A stretch of DNA of 64,000 nucleotides from an uncultured bacterium (GCA_938002255.1 CALLAL010000013.1:1-64000), one strand, 5' to 3'. Shown: positions 7,489 to 16,756, counted from the stretch's first letter. Translations and numbers: made by a program. The notes: generated from the sequence alone by a model not told the origin.

Positions 7489-8748
7489 TCAATCCCGAAG
7501 GATCTTTCTCCCAAGGATCTGAACCAATTCTTGTAGGGGGATCTCTTCCTGGGATTGGTTCGCCATATTTCTGAGGATGGCTCTACCCTTCTTCAACTCT
7601 TCTTCACCCAGAATAAGCACATATCGGGCATTTAGCTTATCAGCCCGCCTCATCTGGCTTTTCAGACTCTTTTCTTCGTAGTCAAATTCCGCTCTGATCC
7701 TTTCAAGATGGAGTTGATGGGCAATTCGGAAGGCATCTTGTTTGCCATCTTTTCCCTGAACTGCAATGAAGAGGTCTAACGGTCGTTTCAACCCCTTATT
7801 TTTCGGCAGAAGAGAGATCAATCTTTCCATACCGATCGCAAATCCGATACCAGGAATGTCGCGCCCTCCAATCTCCTGGAAAAGATTATCATACCGACCC
7901 CCTCCTGTGACGGCGTTCTGGGCGCCAAGGTCGTAGGAAACAACCTCAAAGGCAGTCCGGGTGTAATAATCCAATCCTCTTACCATTTTTGGATTCAGCA
8001 CATACTCAAGTCCTGCCATCGAAAGGTGTTCCTTCACTCGATTAAAATGATGATCGCATTCTTTACAGATGAAATCGCTGACCTTGGGAGCATCAACAAT
8101 CGTCTCCTGGCAGCTCTGGACCTTACAGTCGAAGATGCGAAGGGGATTGGCCTGAAGCCTTCTCTGGCAGTCCTCACAAAGTTGAAATGATTTTTTTGAC
8201 AAGAAAGCCCTCAACTCCTCCCGATACCTGGGGCGACATTCCCGGCATCCTAATGAATTGATCTGGAGCTCGAGCTTTTCGAGCCCTACCTGCCTTAAAA
8301 AATGGATGAGCATGAGGATGACCTCAGCATCCACGACGGGATTGGCCACGCCAAAAACCTCTGCATCAATCTGGTAAAACTGGCGATAACGCCCTTTCTG
8401 GGGTCGTTCGTAACGGAACATCGGACCGATGCAGTAAAGTTTCGCCACTGGATCAAAGGTGAAGAGCTTATGCTCAAGATAGGCCCTTGCCATCGAAGCG
8501 GTCGCTTCAGGTCGAAGGGTCAAGGAACTGCCCCCTTTATCGGTAAAAGTATACATCTCTTTTTCTACGATGTCCGTCGCTTCACCAATGCCTCTTATAA
8601 AGAGTTCTGTTTTCTCGAGGATTGGAATGCGGATTTCATCGAATCCAAAACCTTCAAAGACCTCCCGAACTGTCTCTTCAACGAACTGCCATTTCCCGAT
8701 CTCATCAGGGAGGATATCATTGAAACCCCGAATGGCCTTAATCTCCAT
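7489..8748 (-). CDS. hisS: Histidine--tRNA ligase
   Basis: This 419-residue class II synthetase charges tRNA-His. It begins MEIKAIRGFNDILPDE, typical of the family. Motif 2 is visible in GPMFRYERPQKGRYRQF, and the histidine-specific motif in RGLDYYTRTAFEVV. The TGGGRYDNL segment and a C-terminal anticodon-binding domain (about 325-415) complete it. Unusually for many homologues it has a CxxC-rich insert (residues about 165-220, with CRECRPR, CEDC and CKVQSC) that may bind zinc. The length is normal. tRNA-Gln follows 76 bases downstream in the same direction. Confidence 0.96.
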   Translation of the reverse strand: MEIKAIRGFNDILPDEIGKWQFVEETVREVFEGFGFDEIRIPILEKTELFIRGIGEATDIVEKEMYTFTDKGGSSLTLRPEATASMARAYLEHKLFTFDPVAKLYCIGPMFRYERPQKGRYRQFYQIDAEVFGVANPVVDAEVILMLIHFLRQVGLEKLELQINSLGCRECRPRYREELRAFLSKKSFQLCEDCQRRLQANPLRIFDCKVQSCQETIVDAPKVSDFICKECDHHFNRVKEHLSMAGLEYVLNPKMVRGLDYYTRTAFEVVSYDLGAQNAVTGGGRYDNLFQEIGGRDIPGIGFAIGMERLISLLPKNKGLKRPLDLFIAVQGKDGKQDAFRIAHQLHLERIRAEFDYEEKSLKSQMRRADKLNARYVLILGEEELKKGRAILRNMANQSQEEIPLQELVQILGRKILRD

Positions 8749-8851
8749 ATTCTCTTCCCTCAGTCACCGTAATTTAGCCCATCCCTTCTAAAAAGTCAAA
8801 ACTGGACATTTAAAATACAAACGGTTGATTTCTGAAGAGTTTTAAGATAAC

Positions 8852-8882
8852 TTTACCCAATAAGACAAGGAAGTTCTATAAT
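8852..8882 (+). promoter_or_regulatory. Probable sigma-70 promoter of the phosphohexomutase gene
   Basis: A perfect -10 box TATAAT at 8877-8882 is preceded by a weak -35 (TTTACC, 8852-8857) with a 19-base spacer. It lies 54 bases before the ATG at 8936, which has its own AGGAGGA site. Confidence 0.45.
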
Positions 8883-8935
8883 CGCTATGCGCTGTGCTTG
8901 ATGCACCATACCTATTCACCGAGCAGGAGGAAGCG

Positions 8936-10297
8936 ATGAAGATTAATCCTCAGATTTACAGAGAGTATGACATCAGGGGAGTGGTGGACAAGGATCTGAC
9001 ACCTGAGATTGTTCGACGATTGGGGAAAGGATTTGGAACCCATCTGATCAGACAGGGGAAAAAATTGCTTGCTGTCGGAAGAGATGGGAGGCTAAGTTCA
9101 AAGGCCTATAGTAATGCGCTGATCGAGGGCCTGCTTTCCACTGGATGCGATGTGGTCAATATAGGCGTTTGTCCAACACCGGTCTATTATTTTTCGATCT
9201 TCTACCTCGATCGGGAAGGTGGAGCAATGGTTACAGGAAGTCATAATCCTCCTGAATTCAACGGATTTAAGGTTTCGGTAGGGAAGAGTACCATCTTCGG
9301 TGAAGAAATACAGAAGGTAGGACGATTGGTGGAGAAAGGCGATTTTGAGGTAGGGAGAGGAAGCCTTTCCGAAACTGAAATCATCCGTCCCTACCAGGAC
9401 TATATCAGGAAGAACATCCATCTTGAGAGAAAACTGAAGGTCATCCTCGATGCAGGGAATGGTACAGGTGGAGTGGTCGCCGGACCATTACTAAAAGACC
9501 TTGGCTGTGAAGTTGAAGAACTTTATTGCGACATCGATGGCCGGTTTCCCAACCATTTCCCAGACCCAACCGTTCCGGACAATCTCAAAGATTTAATCAG
9601 CCGGGTGTTAAAAACCCATGCAGATGTGGGGATCGGATATGACGGAGATGCTGATCGTATCGGGGTCGTTGATGAGCAGGGGAATATCATCTGGGGAGAC
9701 CAACTGATGATCCTCTTTTCACGGGAAATTCTGAAACGGCAGAAGGGAGCTACCTTTATCGCTGAAGTGAAATGTTCACAGAATTTATTTAATGACATTG
9801 AGAAAAACGGGGGAAGAGCGATCATGTGGCGTACGGGCCATTCCTTGATTAAAGAGAAGATGAAGGAAGAGAAGGCCGCCCTGGGAGGTGAGATGAGTGG
9901 TCATATCTTCTTTGCAGATCGTTACTTTGGCTATGACGATGCCATTTATGCCTCCTGCCGGCTTCTTGAACTGCTTTCAAGAACGGATAGAACCCTGTCA
10001 TCCCTCCTCGCGGATGTCCCAAAAACTCACATCACTCCAGAGATCAGGGTCCCCTGCCCTGATGAGATTAAATTCAAGGTAGTGGAAAGGGTAAAAGAGG
10101 AGTTGAGAAAGGATTACCCCATCATCGATGTGGACGGGGTGAGGGTGAAGTTTGAGGATGGCTGGGGATTGCTTCGAGCCTCGAACACCCAACCGGTTCT
10201 AGTCCTCCGATTTGAAGCCTTGACCGAGAATAGGCTTCAGGAAATTAAAACGCTGTTGGAGGAAAAGGTCAAGAATGCGATTCAGACGATCAGATAA
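8936..10297 (+). CDS. Phosphomannomutase/phosphoglucomutase
   Basis: This 453-residue enzyme interconverts hexose 1- and 6-phosphates (mannose or glucose) for polysaccharide synthesis. The start at 8936 is set by AGGAGGA and by the family N-terminus MKINPQIYREYDIRG. The four phosphohexomutase domains are seen through the phosphoserine loop TGSHNPPEFNGFK, the magnesium loop GYDGDADRIGVV, the sugar loop GGEMSGH and the phosphate-binding RASNTQPVLVLRFEA near the C-terminus. Length is normal for the AlgC/ManB type. uppP follows 77 bases downstream and also serves envelope synthesis. Whether mannose or glucose phosphate is preferred cannot be told. Confidence 0.9.
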   Translation: MKINPQIYREYDIRGVVDKDLTPEIVRRLGKGFGTHLIRQGKKLLAVGRDGRLSSKAYSNALIEGLLSTGCDVVNIGVCPTPVYYFSIFYLDREGGAMVTGSHNPPEFNGFKVSVGKSTIFGEEIQKVGRLVEKGDFEVGRGSLSETEIIRPYQDYIRKNIHLERKLKVILDAGNGTGGVVAGPLLKDLGCEVEELYCDIDGRFPNHFPDPTVPDNLKDLISRVLKTHADVGIGYDGDADRIGVVDEQGNIIWGDQLMILFSREILKRQKGATFIAEVKCSQNLFNDIEKNGGRAIMWRTGHSLIKEKMKEEKAALGGEMSGHIFFADRYFGYDDAIYASCRLLELLSRTDRTLSSLLADVPKTHITPEIRVPCPDEIKFKVVERVKEELRKDYPIIDVDGVRVKFEDGWGLLRASNTQPVLVLRFEALTENRLQEIKTLLEEKVKNAIQTIR

Positions 10298-10374
10298 TCA
10301 CGTCACCAGAGACTGGAGAATCCCTTCATCTGATACACCGGTGATCTGGTAATCGCTCTGAGCATGGATGGGCG

Positions 10375-11163
10375 ATGAAAATCTCTCAAGCTATTTTTCT
10401 CGGAATCATACAGGGGCTGACCGAGTTTTTACCAATCAGCAGTTCCGGCCATCTTGTTTTCTTCCAATCCCTTTTCGGAATGAAAGCACCTCAACTCTTT
10501 TTTGATGTCATGCTCCACTTTGGAACCCTCCTCGCCGTGCTCCTCTATTTCAGGAAAGACATCTCTGGCCTTCTTCGAGGGATAGGATCAACGGTAACTC
10601 AAAGGGGGAGAAATGAGGGAGGGATGATTCTCTTTATATGGATTCTCGTCGCAAGCCTTCCCACTGGTCTGATGGGCATTCTTTTCAAAGACTGGTTTGA
10701 ATCCTTTTTCGCTCAACCCAAAACGGTAGGAGCGATGCTTCTCGTTACCGGTATGACCCTCTGGCTCACCCGATGGACCAAACAGGAAGGAAGGGACCTG
10801 ACAAAAATGAGATGGATGGATGCCCTTCTCATTGGAGTGGCTCAGGGATTGGCGATTATCCCAGGAATTTCAAGGTCAGGCGCAACCATCTCCGCAGCGC
10901 TTTTTTTGGGGTTGAACCGGCAACTGGCTGGAAGATTTTCATTCCTCCTGTCGATTCCAGCCATTCTGGCTGCCACGGTTTTGGAACTTCAAAAAGTAGA
11001 TTCCGTTTCGGAGATCCACATTGCCTCTTTTGGAGCCACCATCGCCTTTTTGATAGGCCTCCTGTCCTTAGCCTTCTTGATGAAGGTCATTCAGAAGGGG
11101 ACACTGCACCATTTCTCCTATTATTGCTGGGGGTTCGGGATGCTGATGATCCTGATCGTCTGA
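10375..11163 (+). CDS. uppP: Undecaprenyl-diphosphatase (BacA-type)
   Basis: This 262-residue integral membrane enzyme removes one phosphate from undecaprenyl diphosphate, recycling the lipid carrier for peptidoglycan and other envelope polymers. The two hallmark segments are present: GLTEFLPISSSGHL near residues 14-27 and PGISRSGATISAALFLG near 160-177. About seven to eight hydrophobic segments are visible, and the length is normal. The gene follows the phosphohexomutase on the + strand and ends against the convergent kinase gene. A stem-loop with a T-rich tail begins at its stop codon. Confidence 0.95.
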   Translation: MKISQAIFLGIIQGLTEFLPISSSGHLVFFQSLFGMKAPQLFFDVMLHFGTLLAVLLYFRKDISGLLRGIGSTVTQRGRNEGGMILFIWILVASLPTGLMGILFKDWFESFFAQPKTVGAMLLVTGMTLWLTRWTKQEGRDLTKMRWMDALLIGVAQGLAIIPGISRSGATISAALFLGLNRQLAGRFSFLLSIPAILAATVLELQKVDSVSEIHIASFGATIAFLIGLLSLAFLMKVIQKGTLHHFSYYCWGFGMLMILIV

Positions 11164-11192
11164 TCCTTTCAAGTAAGGATCCCCTTTTCTTT
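11162..11192 (+). terminator. Rho-independent terminator after uppP
   Basis: GATCCTT (11162-11168) pairs with AAGGATC (11175-11181) around a 6-base loop and is followed by CCCTTTTCTTTT. The stem overlaps the last codons of the convergent kinase gene, so the two transcription units are tightly packed. Confidence 0.6.
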
Positions 11193-12695
11193 TAAAACGT
11201 TACGCCAACCCCTGATCAAGCTTTGACGTTTTTGATCCGACAGGGTCGGATAAAAAATCTCTTCTTCACGAACCAAAGATTGAACCTCTCCGATATCCTT
11301 CCAGAATCCCGCCGAGAGGCCAGTTAAAAAAGCACACCCCAGGGCTGTAGCATCAGCGATCGAGGTATGATGAACGGGGATTCCGAGGAGGTCTGCCTGG
11401 AATTGGAGGAGAGGAGGCCTCGCCGCTCCTCCTGAAGCCATAATCCTCCCGATGCGAAAATCAGACAGGGTTTGAATCCTGTTCAGGATATCAAGAATAA
11501 GATAGGCAATCGATTCCATCCCCGCCCTTAACCCGATCTCTTTCAAAGGATAGCCGTCTCTCCCGGTAAACTCTGTAACTGCCGTCTCCTTCCAGTAAGG
11601 AGCCGCAATTCCATACATCCCTGGAATCATATACCATCCTTCTGATGAAGAAGCCATCTGGCTCTCCCAGTTCTGCGATGCCTCCGGAAGGCCTCTCTCT
11701 TTTTCAAACCATTCAAACAGAGACCCGACTGCATTGACGGTCCCTTCGACCACATAGGTCGTTGTGTCTGAATCAGAATATCCGACATTGGTCAGAAGAC
11801 CCTCTGCAATCAAAGGGATCGAACCGATATTGACGAGGACGCCCGCCGAAGTTCCATAGTTAATCCCACAGTGTCCTTTCTCAAAACCACCCAGCCCCAA
11901 AAGGGCTCCCTGATGATCTCCGATGGAACAGAGAAGGGGAATGGATTCTCTTTTGAAGAGATAATGTCCGTAAAGGTGGCAGGTGGGAAATACTTTGGGC
12001 AGAATGGAAAGGGGCGCTTCAAAAAGGGGGAGTAACTCCGGATCCCAATCTCGCTTGTGGATATTGAACAGCAACGTTCTTCCGGCAATCGATTCGTCTG
12101 TAGCACAAACCCTTTCTTTAGTGAAATGCCAGAGCAAGAAACTGTTCCAGGGAGAAAAAATTGTGCTCTCCCTTTTGATCCATAAAAGGGTTGCTGGATT
12201 GTTTTGAAGCAGCCAGAGGAATTTGGGACCTCCATAATGGCCGGTCAATGGAAGTCCTGTCTTCTGATAGATTTCGTTTCTGTGAGGGTTCAGGGTTTCG
12301 CAGACACGTTTTGCCCTTAAGTCCTGCCAAGAAATGATCGGGGTTAGCGGCTCCCCGGTGTCTCGATCCCAGAGAAGGAACGAAGACCTCTGACAGGCCA
12401 GTCCAATGGCAGAAACATGATGGCCATCGGCATAGATCGCAGATAATATCTCGTTGATTGCTTTTCTTGTTTCTTCAAGAAGGAGGGTGGGATTCTGTTC
12501 TGCATGGTCTGGTAAAGGCCGTTCCGTTTTGAGTGAACGGAAAGAGCGATAGGCACATCGTGCTTCGCGATCAAAGGCGAGGACCTTGGTTCCCGAACTT
12601 CCCTGGTCAATGGCAACGATGAACGAATCCAATTTACGGGTATCTTCTTTTAAGGAGGTGGAGGAGACGATCGGGATGATCTGTAATAATGGCAT
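11169..12695 (-). CDS. FGGY-family carbohydrate kinase, glycerol kinase-like
   Basis: This protein of up to 508 residues has the ASKHA kinase fold. The first phosphate loop is DQGSSGTKVLAFD near residue 30, followed by an actin-like middle with GGFEKGHCGINYGTSAGVL and a second loop ASGGAARPPLLQFQADLLG, then ATALGCAFLTG. The motif AAPYWKETAVTEF resembles the glycerol kinase APYW segment. Its place after the glycerophosphodiesterase and Ugp transport genes supports glycerol as substrate, giving glycerol 3-phosphate; the family also uses xylulose and other polyols. The ATG at 12695 overlaps the diesterase gene by 62 bases and lacks a clear ribosome site; a TTG about 66 bases further in could be the true start. 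Confidence 0.8.
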   Translation of the reverse strand: MPLLQIIPIVSSTSLKEDTRKLDSFIVAIDQGSSGTKVLAFDREARCAYRSFRSLKTERPLPDHAEQNPTLLLEETRKAINEILSAIYADGHHVSAIGLACQRSSFLLWDRDTGEPLTPIISWQDLRAKRVCETLNPHRNEIYQKTGLPLTGHYGGPKFLWLLQNNPATLLWIKRESTIFSPWNSFLLWHFTKERVCATDESIAGRTLLFNIHKRDWDPELLPLFEAPLSILPKVFPTCHLYGHYLFKRESIPLLCSIGDHQGALLGLGGFEKGHCGINYGTSAGVLVNIGSIPLIAEGLLTNVGYSDSDTTTYVVEGTVNAVGSLFEWFEKERGLPEASQNWESQMASSSEGWYMIPGMYGIAAPYWKETAVTEFTGRDGYPLKEIGLRAGMESIAYLILDILNRIQTLSDFRIGRIMASGGAARPPLLQFQADLLGIPVHHTSIADATALGCAFLTGLSAGFWKDIGEVQSLVREEEIFYPTLSDQKRQSLIRGWRNVLKEKGILT

Positions 12696-13506
12696 CCACC
12701 TTAAGATGAATAAATCTTTCCATCTCTTCCTCGGTATTCAAGGTATAGACCCCTATCTGGATTCCTTCTTGATGGGCCCGTGAGATATTCTCTAAATTCA
12801 AAACCGATTTTCGGCAATTCAGGATTAAGAAAGGCCGGCCTTCGGTCACTTCCACCGGGAAACTCCATGGCCGGTTGTAGAGATAAGCAACGGAAAGAGA
12901 AGCGTTTTCCTTTAATATCTGTTCAAGGATCAGAGGATCGAAGGATGAAAAAAGGACCTGGTTGAGCATCCCTGATTTTTCTACCTCACGCAGAGCCCGA
13001 TTTGCCAGATCCAGAAGGGTCCATTGGCCGTAATCTCCCTTTTTGAGTTCGATATTGACCCGAACCTTTTCTCTGGCCATTTCGAGAACTTCTTTCAGGG
13101 TTGGGATCTTTTCTCCTGAGAAGGAAGGATGAAATTTTAAACCAGCATCCAACTGCTTCAGCTCTCGAAGGGTCTTCTCCATCACCTTCCCTTTTCCGGT
13201 CGTTGTCCTCTCCAACGTCTCATCGTGAAGGACCACAACCTCTCCATCCCTTGATAAGCGAACATCAAGTTCAATCATGTCACTGCCCACTTCGATCGCT
13301 TTTTTAAAAGCGATCATCGTATTTTCCGGAGCAATTCCAGAAAATCCCCGATGGGCAATGACGGTCACCGGAACCTTTCCGGCTGAAAAGGTCCGTTTAA
13401 TCGGCTCTGATCCACTCATCCTATCCCCTATTGCAGAACCTACCGTACTCCCCATGAGCAGAAGAATCATTGAAACCCACTTCGAAGGATTCCAAATCAA
13501 TCTCAT
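12634..13506 (-). CDS. Glycerophosphodiester phosphodiesterase, exported
   Basis: This 290-residue enzyme splits glycerophosphodiesters, released from phospholipids, into glycerol 3-phosphate and an alcohol. An N-terminal hydrophobic stretch (about 10-27) suggests export to the periplasm. The GDPD motifs are clear: IAHRGFSGIAPENT, a metal-binding IELDVRLSRDG, VVLHDETLERTT and NIELKKGDY. The start overlaps the ugpE-like stop by four bases (ATGA), so translation is coupled. In this setting it would feed glycerol 3-phosphate to the Ugp transporter and glycerol to the kinase that follows. Length is normal for the single-domain UgpQ/GlpQ-type bacterial enzymes. Confidence 0.9.
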   Translation of the reverse strand: MRLIWNPSKWVSMILLLMGSTVGSAIGDRMSGSEPIKRTFSAGKVPVTVIAHRGFSGIAPENTMIAFKKAIEVGSDMIELDVRLSRDGEVVVLHDETLERTTTGKGKVMEKTLRELKQLDAGLKFHPSFSGEKIPTLKEVLEMAREKVRVNIELKKGDYGQWTLLDLANRALREVEKSGMLNQVLFSSFDPLILEQILKENASLSVAYLYNRPWSFPVEVTEGRPFLILNCRKSVLNLENISRAHQEGIQIGVYTLNTEEEMERFIHLKVDAIITDHPDRLLHLLKRRYP

Positions 13507-14357
13507 TTCTCACTTTCGATCAGCCCATGGACAAACCAGCGCTGCATCAGGACCACCACGAGCACAGGAGGAAGAAGAGCCATCATCGCCGCTGCCATCA
13601 CGAGATTCCACTCTGGAAGCTGGGTTCCTGTAGGAACGGTTGAGGCAATGCCCACCACGACGACCTTCATCTTATCTGAACTGGTGATCATCAGGGGCCA
13701 CAGGTATTGATTCCACCCATAAATAAACATCACGACAAAGAGAGCTGCCATATTGGCTCCGGAGTTGGGAAGCAGGATGGACCAGAGAAATCGAAGGGGG
13801 CCAGAACCATCTATTTTGGCCGCATCCACCAGCTCATCAGGAATCGTTAGATAAAATTGCCGAAAGAGAAAAGTTGCAGTCGCAGAAGCAATCAACGGAA
13901 TCGTAAGCCCCGCATAGGTATTGATCCATCCTAAATAACTGACCACCTGATAGGTTGAAATGATTCGAACCGGAACGGGTAACATTAAGGTGATAAAGAT
14001 CGCCCAGAAGGCGAGTTGTTTTCCCCTGAAATTGAAATAGACAATGGCAAAGGCGGATAGAATCGAAATGGCAATTTTCCCAAGGCTAACCCCCAGGGCA
14101 ACGATCAAACTGTTCAGGAGAAGTTGGCCCATCTGGATACGTTTCCAGACCTTGGTATAATTCTCTATCAGATGGTTTGAAGGCATTAATTTCTGAGGCT
14201 TTTGGATGGATTCCTCCATACTCTGAGTGCTAACCACAAATCCATAATAAAGGGGAAACCCAATCAGACAGATCGACAGGATGAGAAGAAGGTGAATGAT
14301 CAGTTTCTTCCAATCCTTTTTCGATCGTGGAGGGCTGTGAAAAACCGTTTTCCCCAT
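13503..14357 (-). CDS. ugpE: Glycerol-3-phosphate-type ABC transporter permease (UgpE-like)
   Basis: This 284-residue inner membrane protein is a MalG/UgpE-class permease. Six hydrophobic segments are visible, beginning at about 19-42. The cytoplasmic EAA loop that docks the ATPase reads IPDELVDAAKIDGSGPLRFLWSILLP near residue 185-210. Its ATG overlaps the ugpA-like stop by one base (TAATG), and its own stop overlaps the diesterase start. Substrate assignment rests on neighbouring binding protein, diesterase and kinase; other sugar permeases share the same fold. No gene for the ATP-binding partner is in the cluster. Confidence 0.8.
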   Translation of the reverse strand: MGKTVFHSPPRSKKDWKKLIIHLLLILSICLIGFPLYYGFVVSTQSMEESIQKPQKLMPSNHLIENYTKVWKRIQMGQLLLNSLIVALGVSLGKIAISILSAFAIVYFNFRGKQLAFWAIFITLMLPVPVRIISTYQVVSYLGWINTYAGLTIPLIASATATFLFRQFYLTIPDELVDAAKIDGSGPLRFLWSILLPNSGANMAALFVVMFIYGWNQYLWPLMITSSDKMKVVVVGIASTVPTGTQLPEWNLVMAAAMMALLPPVLVVVLMQRWFVHGLIESEK

Positions 14358-15253
14358 TAATAAAAGACCCTCCTCTCTGTATAACGGAATTGAAGCACCG
14401 TCAGAAAAATGACCAGGGCCATCAAAATAACCGATTGAGCGGCGGAGAGCCCCATTCTCATATGGACGAATCCATCGAGGTAAGTCTTATAGACCATGAT
14501 GGTAGTCGCATCCCCAGGACCTCCTTGAGTGACGGCATGGATGATCCCGAAGGTTTCAAAAAAAGAAAAGACCATATTCATGATGAAAAGAAAGAAGGTG
14601 ACCGGCGAGAGGAGCGGAAAAGTGATCCACCGAAACAATCGGAACCCACTCGCTCCGTCCACTTTGGCCGCATCAATGACAGATTTTGGGATAGTCTGAA
14701 GCCCTGCCAGAAAGAAAGCAACGTTATATCCGAGATGGGCCCACGTGGCTGCGAAGATCACCAGTAAGAGGGCGACCCAGCCCTTGAGGAGCCAGTTAAA
14801 CTCATAAGGAGTCACCATGGAGAGAAGATAAGGCAGAAGACCATAAGAGGGATGAAAGATAAAAAGCCAGATAATGCCTGACACCGGAGGCGCAATGCCA
14901 TACGTCCACAGAAGCCCCGTCCGGTAGAACCTGAGTCCCCGGATTTTCTGATTGGCTAAGGCTGCAATAAACAGAGACACGGCTAATCCTAAAAAGGTAA
15001 CCCCTCCTGAAAAGATAAAGGAATGCAAAACGCTTCGATGATATTCCGGAGAGGTGACGAGCCGGTGGAAATTTTCCAGACCGACAAAGATTTGCCGGTC
15101 ACCAAAGGGAGAAACTTTGAAGACTGAAAGGCGCAGGGATTCAAAGGAGGGCCAGAAAAAGAAGACAACCACAATCATGAGCTGGGGAGCAATGAGAAGA
15201 TAAGGAAGGAATCTGTTTTTGAAAATGGATTTCTTCATAATGGGCCATGGCAT
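14357..15253 (-). CDS. ugpA: Glycerol-3-phosphate-type ABC transporter permease (UgpA-like)
   Basis: This permease of up to 298 residues is the MalF/UgpA-class partner of the next gene. Hydrophobic segments start at about 17-36, and the EAA loop reads IPKSVIDAAKVDGASGFRLFRWITFPLL near 195-222. The QGGPGDATT segment before the last helices is typical of UgpA. The ATG at 15238 (MKKSIF) is an alternative start and neither has a strong ribosome site. Both permeases should form the transmembrane channel that accepts substrate from the periplasmic binding protein encoded upstream. Confidence 0.8.
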   Translation of the reverse strand: MPWPIMKKSIFKNRFLPYLLIAPQLMIVVVFFFWPSFESLRLSVFKVSPFGDRQIFVGLENFHRLVTSPEYHRSVLHSFIFSGGVTFLGLAVSLFIAALANQKIRGLRFYRTGLLWTYGIAPPVSGIIWLFIFHPSYGLLPYLLSMVTPYEFNWLLKGWVALLLVIFAATWAHLGYNVAFFLAGLQTIPKSVIDAAKVDGASGFRLFRWITFPLLSPVTFFLFIMNMVFSFFETFGIIHAVTQGGPGDATTIMVYKTYLDGFVHMRMGLSAAQSVILMALVIFLTVLQFRYTERRVFY

Positions 15254-15291
15254 TTAGCCATTTTAAATCAAAAAACCTCGTTTTCTAAGCG

Positions 15292-15363
15292 AAGGTGACG
15301 GTAAGGAAATCCGGTTGATGTTTCACCCAAGGGTATGTTTACGGGCATCCTCCCCGTCACCTT
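15292..15363 (-). repeat. Inverted repeat between ugpB-like and ugpA-like genes
   Basis: AAGGTGACGG at 15292-15301 pairs with CCGTCACCTT at 15354-15363 over 10 bases, with a 52-base interval. On the minus-strand transcript it would form a long hairpin between the binding-protein and permease genes, where partial termination or 3' end protection often raises binding-protein yield. That role is inferred. Confidence 0.4.
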
Positions 15364-15374
15364 TTGACAAAACA

Positions 15375-16682
15375 TTACTTGTACAGGACCGCAAACTCTT
15401 TTAAAAATTCGTTCCCTTTTTTCACAGCGTCGTCAAGTCCCTGTTTCGCCATCTTCTTTCCGCTGACCACATTTTCCAATTCTTCTTCAATGGCGTCACG
15501 GATGGCGACTAAATTTCCTAAACGAATGCCCTGACTACTGGCGGTCGTCTTTCCGCTGGTGATTTGGGCAAAAGCGGTCCACAGATGGGGATTCTTCTTA
15601 AAGTGATCGGTAGCCTGAAGAGCCTTGAGAGCAGACTGACTGATCGGGAGATATCCGGTAATAGAATGCCACCAGGCTTGCTGCTCTGTCTTTCCTAAAA
15701 ACTCAAGGAATTTCGCTACGGCCTTATATTCCTCTGGCTTATGGCCCTTCATCACCCAGAGCGTGGCTCCACCGATAATCGAGTTTCCCTGTGGAAAACC
15801 TGCCAGCCGGGGTAGAAACCCGGTCCCCCATTCAAATTTGGCAGTTTTGGTCAACGTTCCAACCAGAGCGGTGGAAGCAAGCCCAATCGCCGCTTCCCCA
15901 TTGATGATCGGCTGGTCCCCTTTGCTTCCCCTACCCGAATACGTGTAAATCCCTTCCTTCTGCCATCGAGCCAGAAGTTCCCAGAATTTGACCCCAAAGG
16001 AACCATTGATTTTCAACTGGGTTGCAAGCCCAGCAAAACCATTCTCCTGATCCGCAAAGGGTTGGTCATGCCAGGCATGCATGTTCTCAACGAGGGTCCA
16101 GGAGGGCCAGGCTGTGGTAAACCCGATTTTAGTTGCTCCTGAAGAGACCGCTGTTTTTGCCATCTTCTCAATTTCATCGAATGTTGTGGGAGGTTTGTTA
16201 GGATCGAGCCCGGCTTTCTGAAAAATACTTTTATTATAATAGAGAATAGCCGTGGAGGAGTTAAAAGGCATCGAATAAAGGTTTCCATCCTTGGAGTAAT
16301 AAGATTTTACAACGCTTATAAAATCAGCCCAATCAATCTTGATGCCTTGATCAGCCATTAATTGATAGACTGGATAGATCGCTCCTGAGGAAAGCATGGT
16401 CTGTGTCCCTACTTCAAAAACCTGTAAGATGTGGGGAGGATTTTTTGATCGATAGGCCGCAATCCCTGCCGTGAGGGTCTCCGTGTAGGTCCCTTTATGA
16501 ATCGCTTTCACCTCATACTCTGCCTGGCTGGCATTAAATTTTTGTGTAATTTCATTGACCCTTTCGCCTAAAAATCCAGTCATGGCATGCCACCATTGGA
16601 TTTCTGTTTTGGCTGAGCCCCAGACTGGAAAAAGCATGACCAACGCCAACACCACCGACCATACAAAAAATTTCGTTTTCAT
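15375..16682 (-). CDS. ugpB: Periplasmic glycerol-3-phosphate-type binding protein (UgpB-like)
   Basis: This 435-residue protein is a cluster D/UgpB-type solute-binding protein. An N-terminal signal peptide (about 1-24, ending VWGSAK) directs export. The mature start, TEIQWWHAMTGFLGERVNEI, closely recalls UgpB, which binds sn-glycerol 3-phosphate and glycerophosphodiesters. Further family marks are SMPFNSSTAILYYNKSIF and TGYLPIS. AGGAGGTG precedes the ATG. A TTGACT/AAGAAT promoter lies upstream, and a miniature transposable element is inserted 11 bases further out beyond its target duplication. It heads the run ugpB-ugpA-ugpE-diesterase-kinase. Confidence 0.87.
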   Translation of the reverse strand: MKTKFFVWSVVLALVMLFPVWGSAKTEIQWWHAMTGFLGERVNEITQKFNASQAEYEVKAIHKGTYTETLTAGIAAYRSKNPPHILQVFEVGTQTMLSSGAIYPVYQLMADQGIKIDWADFISVVKSYYSKDGNLYSMPFNSSTAILYYNKSIFQKAGLDPNKPPTTFDEIEKMAKTAVSSGATKIGFTTAWPSWTLVENMHAWHDQPFADQENGFAGLATQLKINGSFGVKFWELLARWQKEGIYTYSGRGSKGDQPIINGEAAIGLASTALVGTLTKTAKFEWGTGFLPRLAGFPQGNSIIGGATLWVMKGHKPEEYKAVAKFLEFLGKTEQQAWWHSITGYLPISQSALKALQATDHFKKNPHLWTAFAQITSGKTTASSQGIRLGNLVAIRDAIEEELENVVSGKKMAKQGLDDAVKKGNEFLKEFAVLYK

Positions 16683-16728
16683 CCTGACACCTCCTGTTAG
16701 ATCATCATGTTACGAAATGGTATCCAAC

Positions 16729-16756
16729 ATTCTTTACAATCTGGTTAAAAAGTCAA
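16729..16756 (-). promoter_or_regulatory. Promoter of the ugp-type cluster
   Basis: On the minus strand TTGACT (16751-16756) and AAGAAT (16729-16734) are separated by 16 bases, about 45 bases before the ugpB-like ATG at 16682. No repeated Pho-box is obvious, so phosphate control cannot be claimed. Confidence 0.5.
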
